DNA of 64,000 bases from Prevotella sp. ne3005 (GTDB lineage: Bacteria; Bacteroidota; Bacteroidia; Bacteroidales; Bacteroidaceae): the NCBI RefSeq assembly GCF_900110085.1, contig NZ_FOCK01000002.1:310001-374000 (forward strand). Direction: 5' to 3'. The notes beneath the pieces are model-generated. The model did no database searches. It had not been told where the DNA came from and saw only the letters and a list, made by a program, of their open reading frames with translations. The position numbers and the translations under genes were made by a program. Shown here piece by piece: positions 35,976 through 43,922 of this stretch; within the stretch, counting starts at the first letter, position 1; every line of letters starts with the position of its first letter.

Positions 35976-36839
35976 CTATTCTAAATAATATTCATTTTTA
36001 TGACTATTCAACTTAATACATTTTCCGTTTTCAAAAGTATTAAAAGATACAATTCGAGAGAAAGATTCTTTATTTATATCTATATTTTCATCAAGCAACA
36101 TACAAAGTGGTACATTTCCATAAAACGAAGCCCATTGTGAATAGCTACTCGGAGGACCAATTATATAATCACAGCAACTTAATGCATAAAGATCTATCAT
36201 TCCATCTGTGTTATCTATAGAGAAAATGTCACCATAGTTTTGAGGCACATTAAAAGGCTCATTCGAACAAATCAAGAAACGCACATTACCATTCCCATAA
36301 GAAAACAACTTTCGAACTTGCGTTATGGCATCCAAATATACTTCATCTGAAAAAAAATACTTTCCATCTAAATAATCTTTATAATCTCCTCGTCTAACAT
36401 GAACACCTATAGTTATCCCCTTATATTTATCAAAATAATAATTAACTTTATGAATAACCTTTTCTTCTGGTTCAAAGATCTTCACTATTTCCAATTTCTG
36501 TTCAATAATGTATGACACATCACTGGAATGTTGCCATCCATCAACAAAAGAAAATAAGCCGACATGATTTATAGTCTTTAGATCCTCTTTTAACTCAAGA
36601 TTATACTTTTCAGACAATAATGATAGACGCCATTCTAACGATTTGGGATGAATACAATTATGGCTAAACATAAACCTCACCCATTTGCATTTTTTTAGAT
36701 GAGGGAAGTAACCCAAGTAACTTTTCTTAGCAAATATAACATATAACTTCTTCTTCTTTTGCAATGCATAAGCAATTACGGGCATTATTGCCCATAGCCT
36801 ATTACACATCTGTCCATAATGCTTAACATATATCAGCAT
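35976..36839 (-). CDS. GT11-like alpha-1,2-fucosyltransferase
   Basis: The protein is 287 aa. The decisive motif is IGVHVRRGDYKDY (about residue 145), the H-x-R-R-G-D-Y block that binds GDP-fucose in GT11 enzymes. It also has an N-terminal GQMCNRLWAI (the family start is usually G-x-x-G/N-N-x-x-x) and a late YALSCCDYIIGPPSSYSQWASFYG, which matches the conserved C-terminal S-x-F-S-x-W-x-A-x-L region. It likely adds L-fucose in alpha-1,2 linkage. The donor would come from manC-gmd-fcl at 12195-15646, which ties that block to this locus. Confidence 0.82.
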   Translation of the reverse strand: MLIYVKHYGQMCNRLWAIMPVIAYALQKKKKLYVIFAKKSYLGYFPHLKKCKWVRFMFSHNCIHPKSLEWRLSLLSEKYNLELKEDLKTINHVGLFSFVDGWQHSSDVSYIIEQKLEIVKIFEPEEKVIHKVNYYFDKYKGITIGVHVRRGDYKDYLDGKYFFSDEVYLDAITQVRKLFSYGNGNVRFLICSNEPFNVPQNYGDIFSIDNTDGMIDLYALSCCDYIIGPPSSYSQWASFYGNVPLCMLLDENIDINKESFSRIVSFNTFENGKCIKLNSHKNEYYLE

Positions 36840-36862
36840 ATTACTCTACTATTAAAGAAACA

Positions 36863-37831
36863 TTATATTAATCTCAAATAACTCAAAAATAGTTTAACAA
36901 ATATTGATGGTCCAAAAATCTTAGCTGATAATAACCAAATCTTATCTGTATTGTGAGATATCATAATCTCACGCCAAGATGGGGAAAACTCAGATATTAT
37001 TTTTAGTGGAGTATGAATATCCGCATTAATATCTGATTGTTTTGCAGATATTAAACGTCTATATAATCGAGTAAATGCCGTGACTTTCTCAGTCACCATA
37101 TCTGGAAACAATTTGAAGCAATTGAAGATTGCAGCATGCGCATAAAACAGATCAAGATGTTTTTCAAATGTATATTCCCCAAATGTATACGACTCTTCTC
37201 TAGCTCGTTGATAATAATATAATCCATTCTCAGAGATATAAACAATCTTCGCGCGATTAACGAATTTTGGAACGAGACAAGTGTCTTCAGAAATGTGATC
37301 TACATTAAAATGAATATCATGCCAAAGGCAACGCTTATATATCTTATTCCATATGACATACTCTAATGGACTACCAGACCACCAGTTCCTGAAGATTTCT
37401 TTAGCACCTACGAACACAACTGAAGATGGTTTATGATAGTTTGATATATTGTTATCATTGACATAATGACAATACGGATATTGAAGTATGTCAACCTCCT
37501 GATGATTCAATAGATAGTCCATATTACTCCCATAAGTATCTGGTGCAAGGAAATCATCAGGATCTACGAAAGTCAGGTATTCTCCTTTAGCCTTTCCCAA
37601 TCCGGCATTCCTTGCAGAACTAACTCCGCCATTTTCTTTATGAATAACAATGATACGATTATCTTTTGCTGCCCATTCATCACATAAGATAGATGAGCCA
37701 TCAGTAGATCCATCATCAATCATAATTAATTCAATATTAGAATATGATTGATTCAATATGCTCTCAACACATCTATTCAGATATGGCTTCACATTGTAAA
37801 CAGGAGTTATGATACTCAATAATGGATGCAT
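36863..37831 (-). CDS. GT2 glycosyltransferase
   Basis: The protein is 322 aa from the start MHPLLSI. The core motifs are LSIITPVYNVKPYLNRCVESIL, LIMIDDGSTDGSS, NGGVSSARNAGLGKAKGEYLTFVDPDDF (DPDD as metal site) and HISEDTCLVPKF (ED base region). A longer in-frame start at 37864 would overlap the esterase gene, and the shorter one begins directly at the conserved fold. It lies between the esterase and the fucosyltransferase in the same minus-strand run. Confidence 0.84.
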   Translation of the reverse strand: MHPLLSIITPVYNVKPYLNRCVESILNQSYSNIELIMIDDGSTDGSSILCDEWAAKDNRIIVIHKENGGVSSARNAGLGKAKGEYLTFVDPDDFLAPDTYGSNMDYLLNHQEVDILQYPYCHYVNDNNISNYHKPSSVVFVGAKEIFRNWWSGSPLEYVIWNKIYKRCLWHDIHFNVDHISEDTCLVPKFVNRAKIVYISENGLYYYQRAREESYTFGEYTFEKHLDLFYAHAAIFNCFKLFPDMVTEKVTAFTRLYRRLISAKQSDINADIHTPLKIISEFSPSWREIMISHNTDKIWLLSAKIFGPSIFVKLFLSYLRLI

Positions 37832-37844
37832 TTCCTTAATGAAT

Positions 37845-39098
37845 TTATAAAAGATCAACTTCAAATAAAAAACACCAATTGCTTAATGAATTCTGTGAAT
37901 CCCTTAGATTCCCTCGAGAGCCATTTACCCTTCCACCTTTCAGGAACTCACCATTGATGCCATAGCGCAACTTGCAGCCACTAGGTGACTCTGTACATTT
38001 GACTACAACAGTGTTCTGCTCAATCAAGACATCAGAGATGATATCCGTATCATCCTTTCGGATAACATTAAAGCCATAGTTGTCCGCCTTTCGAACGTTG
38101 ATGGTATCAAAACATAAGGGAGGTTCTGGGACATTAAAGAGGATTCTGATATCATTGCCGTCAACTTCATATTTTATTGGCACAAGACCGATGTTTCGCT
38201 TTTCATTTCTAAGAATTCCCATCGCAGATTTTGCAGCAAGAAGACCAATACTTTTCTGTCCAACCGCATCAATATGAAGAGATTCGTTTACAAAGTCATA
38301 AGGATAGGTCGGTCCACTTACCCATATGAGAGAGTCATCCCTCACTAGTTCCATCTGTGCTGTTGGTGTACGACCTTCTACGCCCTCATAATGATTAGGC
38401 TTGTACTTTAAGCCTTTTGTAACTGTAGTCGTTTGGTAACTGATGATACGAATATCATCCTTTTGCCCTGTTACAGCCTTGATATCCGTATTCAGATCAT
38501 TATACATTCGATGGAAATATTCTTTATAATCGTAATCTGGGTATTCCACGATATCCGACTCTCCCTGCATCCAACAGACTGCAGGAACGTAAAACTCCCA
38601 CCCTCTACGCTTGGCTTCATGATTAGCATGAGCTATCTCAGCAATAAATTTGTTATAAGGATCAACGGGTTTCATCAACTCTTGTATAGTATTCATACCG
38701 TGTCCTCCAGGAAAGATGCAGATGAGCGTATCTTCACCTAATTGACTCGCTAGTGACTCTGCCATAGAATAGACTGAGAGTTCAAACGCTTTCCTATCGT
38801 AATGAAGAAGTCGTTTGAGATACTGTTTGTACCGACTGCTATGGTCGAAATAACCAAAGACATGCCCCATGTGCTCTGTTACGATTCTACCATTATATTT
38901 AATCCTTAGCGAATCAAAGTTGGTAATTCTCTGAGCTTCCTCTCCCAAAGCATAGCTCTGCCCATAAACTGGTATACAGACCACGACCTTATGACCAAAG
39001 CCTCTCTTCCCCACCTTATTATATATATATAAGGCTTGGCAGATGATCAATATCACAAGAATGACAGAAAACCTATTTCGTCGTTTCATCAGAATCAT
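37845..39098 (-). CDS. SGNH/SASA-type carbohydrate esterase, membrane-anchored or secreted
   Basis: The protein is 417 aa. A basic N-terminus and hydrophobic helix (RNRFSVILVILIICQALYIY) give a signal anchor. The SASA (sialate O-acetylesterase) fold is shown by VCIPVYGQSYALGEE (the GQS nucleophile Ser block), CWMQGESDI (about residue 180) and SLHIDAVGQ (the D/H dyad, about residue 290). A C-terminal beta domain follows. It probably removes acetyl groups from the glycan in the periplasm, opposing the acyltransferases. Starts at 39098 and 39089 are both possible. It sits 2 nt after the ATPase gene. Confidence 0.82.
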   Translation of the reverse strand: MILMKRRNRFSVILVILIICQALYIYNKVGKRGFGHKVVVCIPVYGQSYALGEEAQRITNFDSLRIKYNGRIVTEHMGHVFGYFDHSSRYKQYLKRLLHYDRKAFELSVYSMAESLASQLGEDTLICIFPGGHGMNTIQELMKPVDPYNKFIAEIAHANHEAKRRGWEFYVPAVCWMQGESDIVEYPDYDYKEYFHRMYNDLNTDIKAVTGQKDDIRIISYQTTTVTKGLKYKPNHYEGVEGRTPTAQMELVRDDSLIWVSGPTYPYDFVNESLHIDAVGQKSIGLLAAKSAMGILRNEKRNIGLVPIKYEVDGNDIRILFNVPEPPLCFDTINVRKADNYGFNVIRKDDTDIISDVLIEQNTVVVKCTESPSGCKLRYGINGEFLKGGRVNGSRGNLRDSQNSLSNWCFLFEVDLL

Positions 39099-39100
39099 AT

Positions 39101-40240
39101 TTAATAAATCGTTGCCAACCAATCAGAAAGGAAGAAATCATATACACGATAGCCAGTATCGGTTTTTGTCACAAGGTCATTGTTTAGCAGGAGTTTAACG
39201 GCTGACTGGACAGTACTGGCAGAATTGAGGTTGTACTTCTTGATGAATTTGCCAGAGGTAATATTTTGAGCAATGCCTTCCTTGGCTATAGCTTGGAGCA
39301 CCATTTTCTGCTTTGGAGGCAGATTGGAAAGCAGGTCCTTGTAACTACCCTCCTGCGACATGATGACGTTTTTCCGGGCTATCGGTATCATCGGTGGCAG
39401 ACAAGTCCCGCCATCCGGAGTCAAAGCAAAGAGTTCATTCATCATCATCTGAACAAACCATGTGTATCCATCATATCTTTGCCATATCGTTTCAACCACC
39501 TCACGCTCCAACTTTCGACTTCTTTCCTCAAATAGACGGATGGCAAAATCTGAATAAACATCCATGGGGAGTGGTTCCAAGCCCATACTGATAGCACTCT
39601 GATAGAATGGTTTCGATGGTGAGTTGAACATATTACTCATGATATGGCGTTTGCTTCCTGAGAAAATGAACTGTACCTTATTACACTGTTGGATCTTTGT
39701 TCGAAGTAAGGCCTCAACGTTCTTTTCTGCATATTCTCCTATCTGCTGGAACTCGTCTATAGCTATAACACAAGGCTTATCAGCTTCATTAATATAGGTG
39801 AAAATCTCATCTAGCGATGTTGTTGGAGTTTGGATATCACCAAGTCCAATGTCAAGTGTTGGCACTCCCGTATATGGATCCAACTTACATCCTATCCTAA
39901 AAGAGGAGATTATCTGGAAGAACTTTTCTTTCCAAGCGGTCGGCTGTGGTTTAAGTTGTTCGAAGATCTCTTTTCCAAGTGTATATACAAACTCTCCCAA
40001 TGAAGTCGTTGCATATATGTCAACAAAAAACAGATAATAGTTCTCTTGAATATCCTGTTGATGAAAGAAATGCTGAATCAACCCCGACTTGCCAATACGA
40101 CGGGGAGAAATAAGAGCAACATTTCGTCCATTAACGATTTGTTTTCTCAAGAATTCGGTTTCATTTTCTCTGTCACAGAAATAGCTGTCTGACAGATACT
40201 TACCTACAATAAATGGATTCTGGACATTCATCTCAGACAT
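39101..40240 (-). CDS. AAA-type ATPase (archaeal-ATPase-like family), not a glycan gene
   Basis: The protein is 379 aa. The P-loop is ALISPRRIGKSGLIQHFF (about residue 40), Walker B is CVIAIDEFQQIGEYAE (about residue 160), and the sensor region is QFIFSGSKRHIM. A C-terminal winged helix (KMVLQAIAKEGIAQNITS, then SASTVQSAVKLLLNNDLV) completes the usual layout. The family is common and often multi-copy in Bacteroidales. Its function is unknown, and mobile or defence links have been suggested. The frame is open to a TTG at 40246; ATGs at 40240 and 40231 are more likely. Its promoter is TATATTTG at 40261-40268, so it leads the minus-strand run that includes the esterase and fucosyltransferase. 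Confidence 0.83.
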   Translation of the reverse strand: MSEMNVQNPFIVGKYLSDSYFCDRENETEFLRKQIVNGRNVALISPRRIGKSGLIQHFFHQQDIQENYYLFFVDIYATTSLGEFVYTLGKEIFEQLKPQPTAWKEKFFQIISSFRIGCKLDPYTGVPTLDIGLGDIQTPTTSLDEIFTYINEADKPCVIAIDEFQQIGEYAEKNVEALLRTKIQQCNKVQFIFSGSKRHIMSNMFNSPSKPFYQSAISMGLEPLPMDVYSDFAIRLFEERSRKLEREVVETIWQRYDGYTWFVQMMMNELFALTPDGGTCLPPMIPIARKNVIMSQEGSYKDLLSNLPPKQKMVLQAIAKEGIAQNITSGKFIKKYNLNSASTVQSAVKLLLNNDLVTKTDTGYRVYDFFLSDWLATIY

Positions 40241-40260
40241 ATGCAACCATAATTTTATTG

Positions 40261-40268
40261 CAAATATA
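40261..40268 (-). promoter_or_regulatory. -7 element of the minus-strand run led by the AAA ATPase
   Basis: Minus-strand TATATTTG, 21 nt from the ATG at 40240. The next four minus-strand genes follow with gaps of 2, 13, 23 and 31 nt and no visible promoter. Confidence 0.5.
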
Positions 40269-40526
40269 ATAATTATAATCGTAATAAAGAAGCATTAAGC
40301 TAAGAATTTCGTTTTATTTAACTTTTTGACGCTTTCATATTTCAAAGGAGTCATCTGCCATAGAGTGAGATGAAATAAATCGTGCTACTGGTGCTACTGA
40401 AACTTGTAACTATCTGATAATCAACCAAAGTGCGGTGCAAGATTGGCTAAAAATCGTGCTACTATGGTGCTACTGATCTTGCACCAGAAAACGTATTTGT
40501 AAGTCACTGAAAAACAAACGTTTCTG

Positions 40527-40592
40527 TTTTGGGCATAGGCGCAAGGTGTTTTGGCTATAGGCGCAAACCATTTTGGGCGTAGGCGAAAGGTG
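40527..40592 (+). repeat. Three tandem 22-nt units
   Basis: The units begin at 40527, 40549 and 40571. All start TTTTGG, contain TAGGCG and end in A-rich then GG or CC sequence. They lie inside the spacer of the 101-nt inverted repeat. Confidence 0.8.
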
Positions 40593-40683
40593 GTTTAGAC
40601 GGCACTTAATCCCGATTTAGATAGGCTTTTACCCCTGAGGAGATAGTCTCTTTACCCAATAAGGAATATTTCCTTTGATGCAA

Positions 40684-40735
40684 AGAAGATATCTCCATCA
40701 ACGTAAGAAGATATCTGCAACAACGTAAGATATAC
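40684..40735 (+). repeat. Two and a half tandem 22-nt units
   Basis: Units at 40684-40705 and 40706-40727 both begin AGAAGATATCT and end CAACGTA. A third, partial one starts AGATAT at 40728. The period is the same as the array at 40527-40592, but the sequence is different. Confidence 0.75.
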
Positions 40736-40927
40736 CCTTTTTGATGGAAAAAATCGCTTCAGTAGCACAATCAGTAGCACCATAGTAGCACGATTTTTAG
40801 CCAATCTTGCACCGTACTTTGACTGATTATCAGATAGTTACAAGCCTCTGTAGCACCAGTAGCACGATTTTTCCAACTTCTTGTAGTACATGATTTGTAT
40901 TCTCTTCGCTTAATCGAAATTTTGCAC

Positions 40928-41026
40928 TATCTTTGAGCTTCGCTCGAAGATACTCACGTTCGGTTTTTCTCAAATAAATTTGGAAAATCTCTCACTTATT
41001 CGTATCTTTGAACATGTTCGAAGATA
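40928..41026 (+). promoter_or_regulatory. Two palindromes each containing a TATCTTTG element
   Basis: TATCTTTGAGC / GCTCGAAGATA (40928-40952) and TATCTTTGAACA / TGTTCGAAGATA (41003-41026) are near-perfect hairpins with one G-T wobble each. Both begin with a consensus -7 element, and a third TATCTTTG at 41087-41094 fronts the UbiA gene. The stretch resembles a dispersed Prevotella intergenic element that I recall but could not check. Confidence 0.55.
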
Positions 41027-41100
41027 GGCGGCATCTCAGAAATGAAAATAAATCGCAATTTATTTTGCATTTCATTCGATTTATACTATCTTTGCACCCG

Positions 41101-41979
41101 ATGATACAATACATCAAGCTGCTACGCCCACTGCAATGGCTCAAGAACGTGTTCGTCTTTGCGCCTATCTTCTTCAGCAACAATCTGTTGAAGTGGGATT
41201 TGCTGTGGCCAACACTTATTATCTTCGCATCGTTTTGTCTCATATCCAGTTCCATCTACTGTTTCAATGATTTGAAGGATGTTGAGGCAGACCGTTTGCA
41301 TCCCAAGAAGCGTCTTCGTCCGATAGCATCAGGAGCCGTTAGTGTAGGAGCTGGTTACGCGATGATGCTGCTTTGTACGATTGCCGCCTTTGCCCTGGTG
41401 CCCTTGGCCCAGAGCGTGAATACACCTTATTTATATATGATCATGGCGGCGTATTGGCTGATGAACATCGCCTACTGCATCCGACTGAAGCAATATGCCA
41501 TCCTTGATGTCTCGATTATCGCTATCGGATTCGTGATGCGAGTGCTCATCGGAGGTGTCACTACTGATATCTGGATCTCCCATTGGCTGGTGATGATGAC
41601 CTTCTTGGTGACGCTTTTCCTGGCCTTCACCAAGCGCAACGACGACTACCGCATCTATGAAAAGACGGGTCAGAAACCGCGTGTTTCGATTACGGGTTAC
41701 AACAAGACCTTCATCAACGAAGCCACAGCCATCATTGCTTCTGTCACTCTGGTTTGCTACATCATGTACACCATGTCGCCAGAGGTCATCGAGCGAATGG
41801 GAACCCGTTATGTCTATCTGACGAGCGGTTGGGTACTTGCTGGCATGCTTCGTTATCTGCAAAATATGATTGTATTTGGTCTTAGTGGCTCACCCACTAA
41901 ATCGCTCGTCAAGGACCATTTCGTCCAGTTCTGCATCCTCGGCTGGCTTGCCTCTTTCTTTGTGATTATCTATCTGTAA
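41101..41979 (+). CDS. UbiA-family prenyltransferase (decaprenyl-phosphate phosphoribosyltransferase-like)
   Basis: The protein is 292 aa with eight to nine membrane helices. The first metal motif is YCFNDLKDVEADRLHPKKRLRPIASG (N-D-x-x-D-x-x-x-D) at about residue 57. FTKRNDDYRIYEKTG at about residue 180 replaces the usual second Asp motif and is typical of the polyprenyl-phosphate phosphoribosyltransferase branch. That branch makes polyprenyl-phosphoribose, a lipid-linked pentose donor. The -7 element TATCTTTG ends 6 nt before the ATG, so the mRNA looks leaderless. An upstream in-frame ATG at 41008 lies before that promoter. The GH16 gene follows after 10 nt. Confidence 0.85.
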   Translation: MIQYIKLLRPLQWLKNVFVFAPIFFSNNLLKWDLLWPTLIIFASFCLISSSIYCFNDLKDVEADRLHPKKRLRPIASGAVSVGAGYAMMLLCTIAAFALVPLAQSVNTPYLYMIMAAYWLMNIAYCIRLKQYAILDVSIIAIGFVMRVLIGGVTTDIWISHWLVMMTFLVTLFLAFTKRNDDYRIYEKTGQKPRVSITGYNKTFINEATAIIASVTLVCYIMYTMSPEVIERMGTRYVYLTSGWVLAGMLRYLQNMIVFGLSGSPTKSLVKDHFVQFCILGWLASFFVIIYL

Positions 41980-41989
41980 AGTGTTGAGA

Positions 41990-42841
41990 ATGAAGACTGT
42001 AATCGGTATATTACTCTTTCTGATGTTCCCTGTCTTAGTCAAAGGGCAGAAGGAATATCGTTTGGTGTGGAGTGATGAGTTTGAAGTCGATGGTCGTCCT
42101 TCGAAGGATTGGACTTTTGAGCGAGGCTTTAAGCGGAACCAAGAATTACAGTGGTATCAGTCGCAGAATGCTTGGGTAAAAGATGGTTGTCTGGTGATTG
42201 AGGGACGAAAGGAGCATCGTAAGAATCCTCTTTATGAAGCTGGCAGTAGTGATTGGCGAAAGAATCGCGAGTTTATCGAATACACCTCGAGTAGTCTGAC
42301 CACGCGATTGGGTTTTCAATTCCTGTATGGAAGGGTTGAGGTGCGCGCCAAGATTCCTGTTGCCTCAGGTTCGTGGCCAGCCATCTGGTTATTGGGCAAC
42401 AAATGGGAATGGCCGCAGAATGGTGAGATTGACATGATGGAGTATTACATCAAGGATGGCGTACCTTCTATTTTGGCCAATGCCTGCTGGGGTTCAACAG
42501 AGCGATGGAAGGCTGTTTGGGATTCTGTGGTGATGCCCTTTAGCCACTTCACGGAAAAGGATCCTGATTGGGCCGATAAGTTCCACATTTGGCGCATGGA
42601 TTGGGACAAAGACTTCATCCGCCTCTATCTGGATGATGAACTCTTGAACGAAATCGACCTCTCAAAGACAGTTAATGGAGGCTATGGCGGCAACCACGAA
42701 AACCCATTCTCCAACACCATTCCAGGCTTCAAACACTATATCCTCCTCAACCTCGCCCTCGGCTCCAACGGCGGCGAGCCGGATTGCTCTCAGTTCCCTT
42801 TAAGATACCTTATTGATTATGTCAGGGTGTACCAGAAATGA
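41990..42841 (+). CDS. Secreted GH16 endo-beta-glycanase
   Basis: The protein is 283 aa. The signal peptide MKTVIGILLFLMFPVLVKG is followed by LVWSDEFEVDG, the GH16 beginning. The catalytic motif is NGEIDMMEYY (E-x-D-x-x-E, about residue 143, nucleophile and acid/base Glu). GSWPAIWLLG before it and FHIWRMDWDKDFIRLYLDDEL after it complete the laminarinase/lichenase-like fold. The target is a beta-1,3 or beta-1,3-1,4 linked glycan. Inside a biosynthetic locus it may trim or release the polymer rather than digest food; this is inference. A GTG at 41981 is an alternative start. Confidence 0.92.
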   Translation: MKTVIGILLFLMFPVLVKGQKEYRLVWSDEFEVDGRPSKDWTFERGFKRNQELQWYQSQNAWVKDGCLVIEGRKEHRKNPLYEAGSSDWRKNREFIEYTSSSLTTRLGFQFLYGRVEVRAKIPVASGSWPAIWLLGNKWEWPQNGEIDMMEYYIKDGVPSILANACWGSTERWKAVWDSVVMPFSHFTEKDPDWADKFHIWRMDWDKDFIRLYLDDELLNEIDLSKTVNGGYGGNHENPFSNTIPGFKHYILLNLALGSNGGEPDCSQFPLRYLIDYVRVYQK

Positions 42842-42844
42842 GAG

Positions 42845-43852
42845 CTATTTCTCGTACTTCACCCCGAAGAGGTAATGTCCCAAGAAGGGACTGAGGCGGA
42901 TGAGGTAGCTTGCCAGCAGGGTGATGGCTAAGACGACGAGGGCTATAACAAGAATCACTAGGAATTCGATGAACTGACTATCGTAAGCCCGCAACTGATC
43001 TGCATAAGGAATCAGAAATCGGGGCAGGAAGAAGTAGTGCAGCAGATAGATATCCAAGGTTCGCGTTCCTACATATTGAAGTGGTTTGGATAGATGAATC
43101 TTATTCAGCCACGATTCAGAGAGTCGGAAGCAGGTAAAGATCATCCACATGCCTGTAATTCCTCCCAAGAAGAATCGTAACATCTCATACCACAGTATGT
43201 CCTTGTGGGAAGTTGAGGCAATCAGAAAGAAGATGACGGCCATCGCAGGCAAGGCCCATGTGTGATTGGTCCATCGGATAAAAGCCTCGAAATGTCTACG
43301 CATCCAGGCACCGATATAGAAAAATAGGAAGAATCGCCATAAGGTAATGCTCAAAAAGCCGAAGGCATCCACCACATATTTTTGTGCGCCAACAGCAGAA
43401 AGATGAATTTCATTGTAATATCTAGCACAGCAAAAGGCCGTCAATGCAATGCCCAACGCAACCCAAGGGCGCCAAGCTTTGCCAAGACGGACAATCAGCA
43501 GATAGAGTACAAAGAACTCGAACAACACAAACGTGAACCAGTAGCCTCCCTTCAAGGTACCCAACTGATGGAAGAACTCTGGTGGAGGAGCCAAAAGCAG
43601 AAGAAATATAAAAGTAGGCAGCAGTTGCACCATCGCCTTGTGACGAATGACTTCCTTGAACGGACGACTGGCTATTGGTTCGAACAGCCAACCGCTAATC
43701 ATAAAGAAACACGGCAATCGAAAAAGATAGAAGATGCGATTATATCCCATCAACGGGGCATCCATGCAGAAATAACAGACATGAGCAAACACAACGAGAA
43801 TCATCGTGAATCCTCGCATTGCGTCAATATATGCTATACGTTGCTTTGCCAT
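42845..43852 (-). CDS. Membrane O-acyltransferase (Acyltransferase_3 family)
   Basis: The protein is 335 aa with about ten helices. The N-terminal RIAYIDAMRGFTMILVVFAHVC has the conserved His, and LFRLPCFFMISGWLF follows. A minus-strand TACTTTTG at 43861-43868 ends 8 nt before the ATG at 43852. This excludes the longer in-frame start at 43957 and leaves almost no leader. It diverges from another acyltransferase gene 70 nt away. It is convergent with the GH16 gene, with a gap of 3 nt. Confidence 0.86.
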   Translation of the reverse strand: MAKQRIAYIDAMRGFTMILVVFAHVCYFCMDAPLMGYNRIFYLFRLPCFFMISGWLFEPIASRPFKEVIRHKAMVQLLPTFIFLLLLAPPPEFFHQLGTLKGGYWFTFVLFEFFVLYLLIVRLGKAWRPWVALGIALTAFCCARYYNEIHLSAVGAQKYVVDAFGFLSITLWRFFLFFYIGAWMRRHFEAFIRWTNHTWALPAMAVIFFLIASTSHKDILWYEMLRFFLGGITGMWMIFTCFRLSESWLNKIHLSKPLQYVGTRTLDIYLLHYFFLPRFLIPYADQLRAYDSQFIEFLVILVIALVVLAITLLASYLIRLSPFLGHYLFGVKYEK

Positions 43853-43860
43853 TTCATCTG

Positions 43861-43918
43861 CAAAAGTAAAGAAAAAAGTTGGGACTCTTGGCTGTTTCAT
43901 GAGAAAAATGTAACTTTG
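43861..43918. promoter_or_regulatory. Divergent promoter pair of the two acyltransferase genes
   Basis: The minus strand has TACTTTTG at 43861-43868, and the plus strand has TAACTTTG at 43911-43918. The start codons lie only 8 nt and 4 nt downstream of the respective elements. Confidence 0.6.
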
Positions 43919-43922
43919 TAGC

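Larger units (their letters stand above)
40377..40870. repeat. Large inverted repeat (101-nt arms) with 292-nt spacer
   Basis: The arm 40377-40477 and the reverse complement of 40770-40870 align without gaps over 101 positions, with six mismatches by my count. Each arm is itself bounded by related units based on CGTGCTACT-x-GGTGCTACTG, so GTGCTACT occurs four times per arm. The spacer holds two 22-nt tandem arrays. No ORF of useful length crosses it. No transposase lies next to it; the nearest gene is the AAA ATPase. Confidence 0.9.

Noticed and set aside
40527..40735. CRISPR array
   Set aside because: The 22-nt units are directly adjacent with no unique spacers, there are at most three per array and no cas genes.
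40250..41100. A remnant gene or transposase in the long intergenic stretch
   Set aside because: No frame stays open over useful length on either strand, and the visible structure is repeats and palindromes.
41008..41100. Longer N-terminus of the UbiA gene
   Set aside because: The segment contains a palindrome and the TATCTTTG promoter at 41087-41094, and the family begins at M-I-Q-Y-I-K-L-L-R-P.
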